From Quercus robur (taxonomy: Eukaryota > Streptophyta > Magnoliopsida > Fagales > Fagaceae): a DNA stretch of 64,000 nucleotides. The stretch covers positions 50,363,501 to 50,427,500 of the forward strand of contig NC_065539.1 in the NCBI RefSeq assembly GCF_932294415.1, given 5' to 3'. Position 1 is the stretch's first letter; each line of letters opens with the position of its first letter. Below are positions 1 to 15,566 of this stretch, one piece after another. The position numbers and the translations under genes were made by a program. The notes under the pieces are model-generated. The model was not told the DNA's origin and made no database searches. It saw only the letters and a program-made list of their open reading frames with translations.

Positions 1-2100
1 GTGGTGTGGTATCCTATATAATTTATAAATATTAGTACTACAAATTTCAAGATCAATATACAAACCTCGCATTAATGAATTATTTAAATCACGTGAAAAT
101 CCAGTTAAAAAAAAAAAAAGAAAAAAAAAAAGAAAAAAAAGAAAACTAAGAAAAACCATGAAATTTAATGGACAAAAGTTAGGCATAACACAATCCAATT
201 TCTTTCTTACATAGTATTATCTATGATTTTACAAAGATATCAGATATGATTTGTCACTGAATGTTCACTATTTTTTTTTCCCAGGAAAGTGATGCATCAT
301 GCATAGAACTGGAACTGGATCTTAGACAAAATTAGCACTCACAACTTCTCAAGGTTAAATAAATAAAGGGGTTCTATTTAAACTAATTAAAGGTCCAAAC
401 AACAATACTATCAATCAACATCTATAGACAATGAAAGTTTGAAACATAAGGCACACTCAATTGCTTTTCCTTATAATAATTGAGCTATTTCATGATTGTT
501 AATTGCTTTGATTTCGGTGAAACGGACAAACCATGATTGGTGATATGTATGAATCTTTGTAAGCCTAATCTTAGTTTTCAAGAGGGCATAGCAGCATGGC
601 CAGAAGACTTTTTGTAGTGCCTACCCAGTTATATCACTATCACACAGAGTCATAGTGTGGGGAAAATATTAACAAGATTTTCAATGTTCCATTATCAATG
701 ATTGTTCATTTAAAGATTGGACTGCTAATAAGTCTTGACAAATTGGTCAAAAGTATGTTGACAAATGAACCTCAGACAACTTGTCAAGTATAGTCCATGT
801 ATATACCATATCCTTTAAGTGTCTTGCCAAGTATAAAATTAAAGTATTGGGTTAGTGTTTCAGAACTTAAAATTAAAGTATTGTCCTTGTCTTACGTGTT
901 GTGCTTGTATCATATGGCTTATTATGATGCAATATGTTTTTGTCATATGGATCATTTTAAGTGTTAGATTATAATTAATGTCTCAACTCTCAAGTTTCTA
1001 ATTTGACTTTGGTTTAGGTTCTTATTTTTGGTCTGAAATGAAAGTCTATTATTCGTCTGTTAAGAAAATTATTCATTGTGTAAAAAAGAAAAAAGAAAAA
1101 AGAAAAAAGAAGAAGGTAAAAATCCATCCAGGAATAGGTATTGAAGTTTTATAAATAAACAATAGTATCATGGGTATCAATTTATATTATTATTATAATT
1201 ATTTTTAAATCAATTTTAGATATGTTGTCAAATATAAAAATGATACTTATTTTTAAGGGAAATTTTAAAGATCTCTTAGCCCTCGTTTGAGAGGAGAGAA
1301 TAGAAAGGAATGAAAATAATAATTTTAGAATATTATTCACTTCCCTTGTTTGAAAGTTTTAGTGGGAGGTAATGGAATTAGTAGAAGGAACCATTCATTG
1401 TTTTGTATTTCCATAAAATCTTAAATTTTTATTTTCCCGATATTAGTAGGAATTGAAGAGAATGAAATAAGATTTAATGAATTTTTTTACTAAACTTTCA
1501 AAATACCCATATATATTCAATCATTTATTTTAAAATAGGAATCTAATAATAATGTCGTCTTTTAAAAAAAAAAAAAAACTCTTGTAGCATCATTTTCAAG
1601 TAATAAATTATATATATATATATATATATCTGTATATATTAAGAGGATTCAGAAAGTTAGTTATTACTTTTTTCCCAGTCAAAAATACCCCCTAAATTAA
1701 TTAACTAACAACTTAAAAATGGGGTTAAGTTTGCAGAGAGTGCATTGTTTAGTTCAATGTGACTCCGTCTCTATGCCCCCATATACATATACCTCCATAG
1801 TCCAAACAAATTAAGCCCCCAGCCCCTAAACCCTCATCCCCATGCAAACACCATGTGATTCCTCACCTGCCTGTCAAAAAGTCCTCCTCTTCCTCCTCCT
1901 TCCATGTGGCATCTGGCATGACCGAAATTTGGCGCATTCATTTTTGAACATTTATATATGATGGATCCGGTTAACAAATCTGTTTTTGAAAAAAAATTTA
2001 TTAGATATTGAGAAAATTGTCAAAACTTTTTTAGTTTTCAATAAAATTTTTTTCCAAAATAGTATACTATTGTGTGCCCTTAAGGCACACATAAATAAAA
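1..2100. other. AT-rich intergenic DNA, no gene recognised
   Basis: Both strands are rich in short A and T runs and stop codons; no conserved coding exon is visible. Low-complexity tracts include A-rich runs near 107-145 and 1083-1112 and a (TA)n microsatellite near 1604-1630. The stretch at about 1260-1450 (TTAGCCCTCGTTTGAGAGG, later CCTTGTTTGAAAG) resembles the end of a Tourist-like MITE, but I could not find a matching opposite end. The CT/CA-rich part at 1740-1930 could be a promoter-like region, with no gene attached to it that I can see. Confidence 0.6.
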
Positions 2101-2162
2101 TTCATATATTATTACTGTTTCAAGTTTGAACCTTTTGGATTAGGAATGTACAAAGCTAGGAG

Positions 2163-2486
2163 GTGAATATTATTGTACCCAGTGATGTCATGCTAGATTT
2201 TGTAACCAAACACTCCTCAGCAAATTTTGGATCTCAAGCTACCAACATTAAATGTTGTCTCAGGGGTCTCAGCACCCGCGCAAGTGCAACCCTTGTGACT
2301 GAAATACAAGTTGGCGTAGGCAAATATCCAAAGACTTCTGCATCATTCACAAAATCTTCAAACATACACTTCACTTACAAAGCCCCCAATCTCACAACAA
2401 AGCAATCCATTGTGAGTAATACACACTTTCTATCCACTCTTGTTGGCATGAATTTATTACTATCACTCATAATAAATCACACTTAA
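2163..2486 (+). other. Unassigned open frame of 107 codons
   Basis: A single open frame with no recognised domain. Its less AT-rich middle part (about 2190-2400) reads smoothly and could be part of an old exon. The C-terminal third becomes AT-rich and hydrophobic, as expected of chance translation of non-coding DNA. No splice context or homologous family was recognised. It may be a relic of an unknown gene or a chance frame. Confidence 0.15.
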
Positions 2487-2812
2487 TTTCACAACAAAGT
2501 AACAGACAATAAGTACTCTTATTTATATGAACCTATCTCTCATAATAGCACGAGGCAGCAAGCCATAGAATTGGGTGTATTTCTAATATTGTTTTTTTTT
2601 TCTTAATAAAAAAGAATCTCTAGTATAGACTCATTGACCCACATCACGTGATGATAATAAATATTAGAGGTATCACTCGCTCCCCAAATGATGCAAATTT
2701 CAAGAACAACTACGCCAGGTGGTGTGTGACAAGTATTGTTAATCCAAAAACTAGTTAAGATCAGGGCGCTACAATCCAGTAATACATGGAATTTATTTTT
2801 TTTGCTGAATAA

Positions 2813-3672
2813 GAGCATCCACAACAGTGGAGCTAAAAATTTAGCAATTTAGCTCCACCAAAAGTTACTTTATCTATTTTACCTACACACATGCTACAGC
2901 AATGGATCTATTTTAACTTTCAACACAATAAAATAATATAAACATCACAATAAAATATTCATTATATACAGCATCATCATCTCTATCTTTTTCTCTCTTC
3001 CTCTTCATCTCTCTCTTCTCTGATACAAAGTAATCAAACCACCACACCACAGCAACAATCACACCACAGCACACCACGACAATCACACCATGGCACACCA
3101 TGGCAACAATCACACCACAACAAAAATCACACCACGACAATCACACCAACACACCACGGCAACCCATGGATCAACAACCCACCACCACTGACCCACAAGC
3201 CACAATCCACCGACCCACAAGCCACAATCCACCGACCCACATCCACGAAACCCATTGATCCACAGGCCACAATCCAATCAGATCACACCCACAACACAAA
3301 CCCAGCACAAACACAAGCATAAACACAAACCCAGCACAAACACAAACACAAACTCAGCACACATACACAAATCTAGCACAAACTCGGCGATGATGGGGCT
3401 CGGGTAATAGATCGGCGATGGGGCTTGGGGAGATGGGGTCTCGGCCTGCCAGAACCGCTCAACCCGCGCCTGCCAAAACCGCTCAACCCGCGGCCACCAG
3501 AACTGAAGGCCGATTGACCCGAGCACCACCTCTGTCGGCGAGCTCGCCGGCGAAGCAGAGAGGAGATAAGTGAGGCGCTAGAGGAAAAAAATGAGAAGCC
3601 CAATCCAGTTTGGATTTAAAAACCATGTGTCATGCCGTCCAGTGGGCTTCGCTTGATCAGCCCTCAATGCTC
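2813..3672. mobile_element. Putative TIR element, GAGCATCCACA type
   Basis: The left end reads GAGCATCCACAACAGTGG. The right end is less clear and finishes with ATGCTC. The interior is C-rich on this strand: a CT-rich block (2965-3022), then many CAC/ACCA-type repeats (3040-3400). It resembles, in reverse complement, the element at 7640-8888, which has a G-rich body, an AG-rich block and the terminus GAGCATTTACAT, so the two look like one family. No clear target-site duplication was found, so the superfamily is not assigned and the right border is approximate. Confidence 0.35.
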
Positions 3673-5690
3673 CTACTCTAGCTTTGTGATGAATAGAACA
3701 AGATTATTTATAGGCCATGGAGCGATTGGTTGAGCCATGCTTGGTGTTGCTAAGCAGGTCATACACCTTGTGCAACTTAAATTTTCTGCCTACAACTGTC
3801 TACTCAACTAGTCAAGGCCTTCGTTGGGTGGTCTTGGTGTCCTTGGAAAGTTTATGAAACCTACTTTCTAGAGCCTCCACATGTGTGTAGTTTTGTACAA
3901 TGATCCGAAGGTTATAGTCTCCTGTGAAGTTAGATAGTTGGTGAGGCAATATTGATTATTGACCCAATCATAGATTTTTGTCGGCTTTCCATTTTAGTGC
4001 GAAAGACCTGATAATCCAAACTTCCTCAAAAAAATGGGGCTTAGCCAAGTTGTACAGAATTTTGACTAGTTTTTTGAAGTACATGCCTTTTGAAATATCA
4101 TTAAGCAATTTATGGCAACTTAGCGCGCAGATTTAGTACCCCAAGATGATTTTGGGACTTACAATATGCTTTTCCTAATTTTCAGATTTTTCACATAAAA
4201 TTACCGACAATTTGAACTTCCATGTAAAAATTCTGTTTAACCAAGTTGTAGTAAATTTTGCATGGTTTAAGAAAGTTTTAGAAAATTTTACATAGTTTAA
4301 GAAAGTACATTTTTTTCAGATGAACTATGTGTGGTTCAAAACAACTTTGCATGGAATGGTTCTAGTGCAGTCTGATTTTGAAAAAGAAATCCAAGATTTC
4401 CATAGAATCCATCCACTTTCATGCTCTTAATTAACGACCTTCTTGTTGTCCGTTTAACTCAAATGACTTATCATTGCAAAGCTTTAATAGTGCCAAAGTT
4501 GCACTTACAATTTCTTGACATGAAAAGTCATGATCACTACAACGTAACCTGAACCAGTTTTGATTATTTTTTGTGAGTGTGAGTGGGTCTTTTGGAGTTT
4601 CCATGTCCAAAGCATATAAGATCAAAGTTTTTATTTTATTATTATTATTTTTTTCTGTGATCTTTCCAATAGTTTCCAGTTTGCATCAATTCAACAACGG
4701 TTGGCCTTGGTTTGAGCCATTTTCCCTTAATTTCATGATATTTTGCTTGTTCCAACTTTGATTGTAGCCTGCAAGTAGTCGTTTTGATTTTTGATTTTTT
4801 TTTTCGTTCTTTTTAGAATGGAACCAAATTCACGCCAATCAGACAACAGAGCTCTAGTTAGATTTTGGTCAAAATTAGTCAAATTTGCAGTTTGACCATA
4901 AATCGATAGAATATACTGGTTTGATGCCTAATCTAGGTAAACAAGTACGTTTGGACCTTAGAAAACCCCTAGCCAAACTTAGACAAAGTTGGTCAATCCT
5001 AGGGTTTGGACATGAATTGATGAAATTCACTGATTTGACACATAATCACAATAAACATGTACATTTGGACATATTAAACCCTTGGTCAAATTTGTTCACA
5101 GTTGATTAATCCTAAGGACTGTAATTTGAAATTTGATCGGTCAAATTTGGTTGAAGTTCATTAATCATAGGGATTGTAATTTGACACAAATAAATTTTTC
5201 CTCCATTATATCAGGGCAAATTTCTAATTGATTTAGGCGAAATTTGGGGATAGTGGGGGTGGTTGGTGTACAAAACTGGTGTTAGCTAGCGGCCGGTGCA
5301 TGTTGATACTCGATAGGGATATCTGTCCAAAAAAGAGCTCCGCTGTAAGGTTTTGTCTTCAACTTATAATATGGAATCAAAGTTTTTAAGAACTAGCAAT
5401 CAATTAGCACACGTCTCTTACATGTCCTTTTTTTTTTTTTTTAATCAAGGTCCCCACTCGAACTTGACAATATTGGCGCTTTAGTTTGCATTTATCTATA
5501 GCTTAGTTACCATAATATGTGGGAAATTTTGTAGTCATTAGGGGATTTGCAAAGAGTTATGTTACAGCCATGGTGAGACAAACTAAAATAGAAAATCTGC
5601 TCAATAAACTTAAGTATATTGTAGTGAGCCTGAGAATAAATTCCATCATATGGGAGGAGATGTGAGTTTTCAACAATTTGCATAATACAC
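3673..5690. other. Intergenic DNA, no gene recognised
   Basis: No exon, RNA gene or complete mobile element could be supported here. Several short open frames (for example around 4573-4761 and 4885-5109) are AT-rich and match no family I know. A pair of similar stretches at about 4866-5000 and 5010-5180 (GTTTGACCATAAATCGAT-like, then variants of TTGGTCAA and ATTAATC) suggests a decayed local repeat. Confidence 0.5.
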
Positions 5691-5699
5691 AAGTCTCTC

Positions 5700-6437
5700 C
5701 AGTGTCGGCTCCAGGAATTTTTTCTAGGGTCTTTCTTAAGAAGCATAAATTACACAATCTAATAAAAAGAGATCATATATTGATAACAACAACAATAAAA
5801 AAAACATTCAAATACATAAAGTTTACAATTGCATTCTACAAGTTTTCATATTTTGAAATTATTAATTATTATTGTTTAGTTGTTTTATTAATTTGTTTGT
5901 CTTTTATAAACTATAATTTGTTATATTGTTGTTTCATTAATTATAAAATTATTAATTGTTGTTTAGCCTAACATAGTAACATAATTTAATTTATTGTTTA
6001 TTAGTTGCTTCCCCCAATTAATTATTGGTTAATTAAATGATTGTTTATTAGTTGCACTACTGCACTAGCACACAGCCACACACCTCATGTGCATTTACCT
6101 CGGCCCCATGTCCCCATCCACCCCCCCAATTCAACAGACAAGCCCTAATGCCCCATAGCACCCAATCACAATACTAGAGCCAATCAGATAAAGCCAATTA
6201 ATTGTATCTCACCAAAAGACCAATCCGATCTGATGTGTTCCACCGTTTTGGAGCTCGAGTTTGAGGCCTGATCTAGCAATCTCCTTCTCCGTCTATTGGT
6301 TGTTGTCGTCCTTTCAGTGGCGGCGATCTCCTTCTCCATCCGTTGGGTTAGGTTTTTTTTGTTTAGGTTAGGTTTCTTTCTTTCTTTCAACATCTATTAG
6401 TGTTTGGTTGTCCATTGCTAAGTTGGTTTCTGATTTC

Positions 6438-6481
<44 letters not shown>

Positions 6482-6598
6482 ATCCATGGGTTTGCTACCA
6501 TCTGTAATTTGTTGGACTTGCCGTGGGCTTGATGTTGGGCTTGCCATCCGTTGTTTTTTTTTTTTTGAGAATCTGTGGGCTTGCCGCTTGCTCTGTTA

Positions 6599-6668
<70 letters not shown>

Positions 6669-6892
6669 CAGATTTTGGTTCAATTTTTTTTTGGGCTTTT
6701 TTTTTTTTTTTTTTTGCTTGAGCGTAGAACAAATAAAATTTTTTTCTATTTGAGGATGTTCCTGATTTTGATTGAAGGTGTTCCTAACTTTTTTTAAAGG
6801 GTAAACAAATAAAAAAATTAATTATTATATTTTTGTTCTTCAGGTCAGGGTGTTTTTGGGAACACCCTAGACTAAACATAGTGCCGCCACTG
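5700..6892. mobile_element. hAT-type non-autonomous DNA transposon
   Basis: The ends are inverted repeats: the left starts CAGTGTCGGCTCC and the right, read inward, starts CAGTGGCGGCACT. Both sides carry a perfect 8-bp target-site duplication, AGTCTCTC (5692-5699 and 6893-6900), which is diagnostic of hAT insertions. The 1193-bp interior encodes no transposase. It holds AT-rich DNA (5740-6060) and very long T runs near 6440-6476, 6602-6668 and 6696-6714, separated by a repeated GGGCTTGCC motif. The identical duplications point to a fairly recent insertion. Confidence 0.85.
6602..6668. repeat. Uninterrupted T tract of about 67 bases
   Basis: One of three T homopolymers inside the hAT element at 5700-6892. 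Homopolymers of this length are unstable in vivo and error-prone in sequencing, so the true length is uncertain. The long Phe and Lys frames across it are artefacts. Confidence 0.9.
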
Positions 6893-6910
6893 AGTCTCTC
6901 AGCTATTTGT

Positions 6911-7639
6911 AAGCCTAGATCAAACTTCACACCTAGTCAAAGTTCCTTCTAGCCCTACTCCCATTAAATACGGAAGCAAAAACAAATAAAAAAAAAAATC
7001 TGGCTCCTAATTAAATGTGTGATGTGCTACATTTTTATTATGAAAAATGTTACATAATTACGTGCATAATATTTTTACAATAATTTCATAATAAATTTTA
7101 GGTGTTAAGTTATTATTGGTGGGACAAAAAAATAATATGTCAATGGTGATTCATATTAGAATCAGTAATAGCATGACAATCAGGATTTATTCTGAAAAAT
7201 GTTGTGTTGTAACATTATTCTTTATTTATCTCTTTCAATCAAAAAATGTAACATAATACTGCTATATAATTTCTAGGATAATTCTTTTTTTTATCAATTT
7301 TTTTTTTGGATAATTCAATATCTTGGGAGTGCAAAATATTCTACTTCCCAAATATGGTAAAATCTTTCATAACATTACCTTTCCATTCCTCTTGTCAACC
7401 TTCCACATTCTTGTCAAAAATAGTCGAACAGAAGACAAACTAAAAAAAATGCAACATCTCCAAAAGAGAATAACAAATTAACAATACAGCAGGAAATATT
7501 TGTTCACCAAAAAAAAAAAAAAAAAAAAAGTGGAGTTTTCTAACAAGCAAGTCATTGTTAATGTACCAATGCTCAAAAGAACAACCACATGCCTAAATCA
7601 ACGCACGGCCTTCAATGATCTATTCTTTGCTCATTATAA
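6911..7639. repeat. Decayed upstream copy of the receptor-kinase 5' flank (left part)
   Basis: The segment 6912-7018 (CTAGTCAAAGTTCC, then AAATACGGAAGCAAAAAC) repeats at 9222-9330. The segment 7375-7639 (CTTTCCATTCCTCTTGTCAACC, and AACGCACGGCCTTC leading to GCTCATTATAA) matches 10450-10590, just upstream of the intact receptor kinase. The part of the copy nearest its start codon continues at 8889-8990, after an inserted TIR element. This is a tandem-duplication relic of the promoter region. It also contains a decayed hairpin MITE at about 7031-7211. Confidence 0.65.
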
Positions 7640-8888
7640 GAGCATTTACATTCAGTCTTCTATATGCCATGTGTTGGTATATTTTAGCATCAAGATACAA
7701 AAATAGCCCATTACTCGATCTTGCAAAATCTTACAATTGCAAAAAAATTTGCAATTGTGCTACAGTGCCATCCTAAATGTATGATGACATTGTAGCATAA
7801 TTGTAAACCAAAATATTTAATTTTATTTCTTTTTACCTTTTGTTTTCTCTCACTTTTGTCTCTCTCTCTCTCTCTCTCTCTCTCTCACGCGTGCGTTCAG
7901 AGCTTGCGCTAGAGCTGGGTTGGATTCTGAGTGGTCATGGCATGGCAATCGACGTGGTCACGGCATGGTCACGACGTGGCAAAGATTGGTGTGGGTTTTG
8001 GATTGGCGTGGATTGGTGGAGATTGGAAATCGTGGTGGCGTGGGTTTGGATTAGTGGGCTGTGTGGGTCAAGTGGGGTTGTGGTGTGGAGATTGGTGGGT
8101 TCTCTTGGTTATTTGATGGTGGTTCTTCCAGGTTTGGGTGTTGTGTGTGGCTTCGTTAGTGGCTTCGATGGTGGCTCCATTGAAGGCTTTGATGGTGATT
8201 TTTTTAAAATTGGTTTGCTGGGATATGTGGGGTTTTGGTTTGGTTTGAATGGTTTGATGGGTTTTTTATAATGTGGTTTTGGCTTGATGGTCCAGTGGGT
8301 GGTGCTAGGATATGTGGGGGTGGCAGTGTGTTGTTGGGTGGCATGGTGGCGGCTATTGTGACTGTGGTGGCCGTTGTGGGCAATTGTGGTTGTTGTGTGT
8401 GTTTTTTTTTCTTGGTTCCTTTGGTTTGTGGTCGATGCAGTGGTTTTTGGTGTGGTTGTTTATGGTTTTCTATGGTTTTTTTTTTGGTCGGTGCCTAGAA
8501 GTAGAGGGAAAAAGAGAGGAAAAGGAAGAGAGAGAGAAATAGTAAAAAAAAAATTAAATAAACTGAAAAAAATAGAGTTTGAGATGTTAAGTATGTTGTA
8601 AAATAGTATGATATAAATGATAAAATAACTCTTGGTGTGTGTTTGGCAAAAATTATTTTTGCCAACTTATTTTACTATTCAGCTTATTTTTGCTACTAGT
8701 CATAGGGCCCACTTCACTTTTTGGTACTATTCATAGGTCTCACTGTACTATTTCAACTAACTTTTATTTTTATTTATTGTACTTTCAGCAAAAAAAATTC
8801 AGTTTCAGTAAAATAAACAGATCCCAAACAGACCCTTGATATGGTAAAATGAGATTTTTTTTTTTTTTTTAACCAGATGTAAATGCTC
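7640..8888. mobile_element. TIR element with GAGCATTTACAT ends, inserted in a promoter relic
   Basis: It starts GAGCATTTACATTCAG and ends CTGATG-like/ATGTAAATGCTC, giving a 12-bp perfect terminal inverted repeat. Its flanks are contiguous with each other when compared with the uninterrupted sequence at 10580-10600, which acts as an empty-site reference. The interior has a (TC)n run at 7860-7886, a long G-rich, GTGG-repeating body (7900-8480) with large but meaningless open frames, and an AG-rich block at 8500-8545. A 201-bp Tourist-like MITE is nested at 8635-8835. The target-site duplication is unclear (possibly 3 bp, decayed). Confidence 0.6.
8635..8835 (+). mobile_element. Tourist-like MITE, copy 1 (201 bp)
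   Basis: The left end is GTGTGTGTTTGGCA; the right end read inward is GGGTCTGTTTGGGA. Flanking trinucleotides are TTG on both sides, probably a decayed TTA. The internal sequence (ACTATTCATAGGTCTCACTG and similar) is shared with copies at 8995-9196 and, inverted, 51534-51733. It is nested inside the TIR element at 7640-8888. Confidence 0.75.
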
Positions 8889-8990
8889 GTAGACCTAAAT
8901 TTAAAATTTTGGCTAAAGAGCTCTAAGAACAAGAAGCATTAATGGACATCTTTGCTTTGTCTCACTTAGTATATTGTAGAGAATCTGACA
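8889..8990 (+). pseudogene. Truncated receptor-kinase start (promoter relic with first codons)
   Basis: The sequence after the TIR element matches 10595-10675 of the intact gene: GACCTAAATTTAAAATTTTGGCTAA, then AATGGACATCTTTGCTTTGT, which corresponds to the start codon and first codons of the intact S-domain receptor kinase (ATGGACATCATTGC). Similarity stops almost at once, and a MITE follows at 8995. This is a broken tandem copy of the gene's 5' end. Confidence 0.6.
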
Positions 8991-8994
8991 ATAA

Positions 8995-9196
8995 GTGTCC
9001 GTTTGGCAAAAATTATTTTTTTGTCAACTTATTTTACTATTAAACTTATTTTTGTTACTATTCATGGGTCCTATTACACTTTTTGATACTATTTATGGGT
9101 CCTACTGTACCATTTCAATTAACTCTTACCTTATCTATTATACTTTTAGTAAAAAGTTTTCAGTTTCAGCAAAATAAGTAGATCTCAAAGAAATCC
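8995..9196 (+). mobile_element. Tourist-like MITE, copy 2 (202 bp)
   Basis: The left end is GTGTCCGTTTGGCA; the right end is TCAAAGAAATCC. Perfect TAA duplications lie at 8992-8994 and 9197-9199, as expected for PIF/Harbinger MITEs. Most of the interior matches the copy at 8635-8835. Confidence 0.8.
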
Positions 9197-9221
9197 TAAA
9201 TTGCATCATATTGAATGAACC

Positions 9222-9748
9222 AAACTTCACTCCTAGTCAAGGTTCCTACTAGCCTTGGTCCCATCAAATACGAAAGCAAAAACAAATATTAGGCAAAAAT
9301 CTGGCTCCCAATTAAATGTGGCCCTATTTATTTATTTATGACATGGCCTCATTTATTTAAGAGCAATGTTATGTTTACAATATTTTCACATAATTTTATG
9401 CTAAATCTTAGATACTAAGTTATTACTATGAAAATGTCATGCATGTAGTATATTGTGGTGTACTTTTATGTTAGAATTCATTTTCCTTTTCCTTGTGTGT
9501 GTTTGTTTCAAAAAAAAAAAGAATGGAGATTGTCCCACGTTGCTTAAGAAAGTGTATTGTGTATAATATAACTTTCTCCAACCTCTTTTAAAAGTTACCA
9601 TAACTTTTGAGTGCAGTTATAGTATACCTTTGTGTTTGTTGTGTGTAAAACTCTTTCTCTTCTTGTGTTTGTTTCTTAAAAAAAGGGTAATAATGGATCT
9701 ACCAATATTCCATAACTTCAAATCCTGGTGCTTACCTTTCCACTCTTG
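9222..9748 (+). repeat. Second partial copy of the receptor-kinase upstream region
   Basis: Bases 9222-9330 repeat 6912-7018, and 9697-9748 (AATATTCCATAACTTCAAAT, ending CACTCTTGTCAACC) repeats 10425-10478, directly upstream of the intact gene. The copy ends abruptly at a hAT-like terminus (AAGGGCGGCTTGATG) at 9749. A hairpin-MITE relic lies near 9361-9440. Confidence 0.6.
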
Positions 9749-10422
9749 TCAACCAAGGGCGGCTTGATGTATTGGGGGGCCTACCGCGAAAACTAAAATT
9801 GAGACCTTTTATATATTTAAATATAATTTTTAAAAAATAAATATTATCTAAACTCTACTCTCTTGTTTTAGATGCAAAATTATTACTAATAAGCATGAAC
9901 AATGTAGATTTTTTTTTTTAGAAAGTCTTTAGACACAAAAAAATTGATAAAACTTTCACACCTGTTGATATAGTAGATTGATAGTGGTAAGTAAAAGAGT
10001 AATATGTGGTGGACCTAGATAAAAACTAATAAAAGTATGTCAACTCAATTATTGTGGAAAACGTGGTGAATTTTTTTTGTGTATTGCTCTCTTTTTTTAG
10101 ATATGCTATATTCACAATATTTTTCACAGCAAATCCTAACTGTTAAGTTGTTACTGGTTCTAATTTGAACTCACTACTGAAATTATTTATTTTGTTATCA
10201 ATAAGTAAGAGTCTTTAATAATCTACTACTTCAGATTCGTTGTTAAAATATTGTGAAAAATATTGTAAGCATAACATTTCTCCTTAATAAAAAAATTTAC
10301 TTCACATAATGGCTAATATTTGAGCTTAATTAAATTAAAATTTGGGCATTTTTTATTTTTTCCTAGGTAGTGCCTGAGGTGATCGCGTCAATTATTGACT
10401 TACACTGTCGCACTTTTTCTAC
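9749..10422. mobile_element. hAT (Tip100-like) non-autonomous relic with nested hairpin MITE
   Basis: The left end CAAGGGCGGCTTGATG, followed by GGGGGGCCTACCGCGAAAAC, is the style of Tip100-like hAT termini in plants. Near the right side, GCCTGAGGTGATCGCGTCAATT is the usual subterminal motif of that group, but a clean right TIR and an 8-bp duplication are not visible. A hairpin MITE relic sits at about 10096-10282. No transposase is encoded. Confidence 0.45.
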
Positions 10423-10424
10423 TA

Positions 10425-10648
10425 GTATTCCATAATTTCAAAACCTGGTGCTCACCTTTCCACTCTTGTCAACCTTTCACAATCTCGTCAGAAACAGTGG
10501 GCGCGAGGCCACCGGCCTGGGTCAAGAAAGAACGACCACCGGCCTGGGTCAACGCATGACCTTCCATAGTGTAGCCATTGCTCATTATAATAGGCCTAAC
10601 TTTAAAATGTTGGCTAAGACTAAGTTCTCTAATTAAGAACAGAAAGCA
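10425..10648 (+). promoter_or_regulatory. 5' flank of the intact S-domain receptor kinase
   Basis: This stretch is the best-conserved part of the tandem upstream copies, so it probably contains the proximal promoter and 5' UTR. A short GC-rich repeat, CACCGGCCTGGGTCAA, occurs twice (10508-10555). An AT-rich TATA-like stretch, CATTATAATA, lies at about 10584-10593, some 55 bases before the ATG. The exact transcription start cannot be read from sequence. Confidence 0.45.
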
Positions 10649-14651
<4,003 letters not shown>

Positions 14652-15566
14652 TCAAATAGCATATCAATTGCATTTTATAATATATCTTATGAGTGATATT
14701 TACATCTTTACATTTTGTATCATACACATTTGTATTCTCCATGTATGCAACATCAGTCTTACTATGAGAAACCGTGCCCCTGTCTCGTTTTGAATTGATT
14801 GCTTTAGGCCAAATTGACATGAATGGGTGGAGTCATATTATTGCCTCTCAAAATGGAGATTCTACTGATTACATTTTTCCCTTTAGATTAAGGGTTTTAC
14901 AATGGAAAACTATAATTGAAAAATTCATCATTTTATTGATTTGGGAATGAATGTACATTGATCATAGAAAATTACATGGCTATGGTCCTAGATAGAATTA
15001 AGATAAAATAGATGGCTTTGTTTCCTAGTTACAATGTAAAGATTGAAAATTTCATGGACAAGCATTTGATCTACTAACTCTTGATCTAAGCTTAGAGGCT
15101 ATGTTATAAGATGGGAAGGTGTTAGGCACCCACCTTGCCCAGTAAATTGGTCTTCTAGACTATAGTGGCCAACATTTATGTCATATCATCCAAAATATTA
15201 TCAATCAATTGCTTTGCTTGAATTTAACGTGTGTGCATATGAGAAACCCTAATTTCATTTTTTTAATCACTACATTTGGATTAAAAAAAGTAACCTCCAG
15301 TGAATGTGTGTGAATGGTGATGTCATTGTGAGAGACCACAAAGGTGCCCTAAAAAAAAAAAAGAAAAAAAAAAAGAGAGATTTTGAGTGCTTTTTCAAGA
15401 CACCTCTCTTTTTGGGTAAGTGGTGTGGAGTCGCCACTTACTTTTTATACTAAAAAATAAGAAAAAAGTTAAATACAACTTTACATGACTATATTGTTCC
15501 ATTCTCATTGATTGAATAAAAAAAATACAAACTTGATAAATTAAGTATTACATGACTTTGGGTCCT
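14652..15566. other. 3' flank of the receptor kinase; repeat debris
   Basis: Possible polyadenylation-type AT-rich sequence follows the stop codon (14670-14700). Farther on, GGGAAGGTGTTAGGCACCC (15113-15131) and the hairpin-forming TAAGTGGTGTGGAGTCGCCA (from 15417; its AAGTGG pairs with the CCACTT that follows) are motifs I associate with dispersed plant retroelement repeats, but no complete element can be outlined. No further coding exon is seen. Confidence 0.4.

Noticed and set aside
2603..3603. Minus-strand frames in the C-rich block
   Set aside because: Low-complexity CA/CAC repeats produce open frames without conserved sequence.
6408..6797. Long plus-strand Phe-rich and minus-strand Lys-rich open frames
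   Set aside because: They are translations of T homopolymers inside the hAT element.
7840..8601. Overlapping Trp/Gly/Val-rich frames that look like membrane proteins
   Set aside because: They exist in two frames at once because the DNA is a G-rich GTGG-type repeat within a non-coding TIR element.
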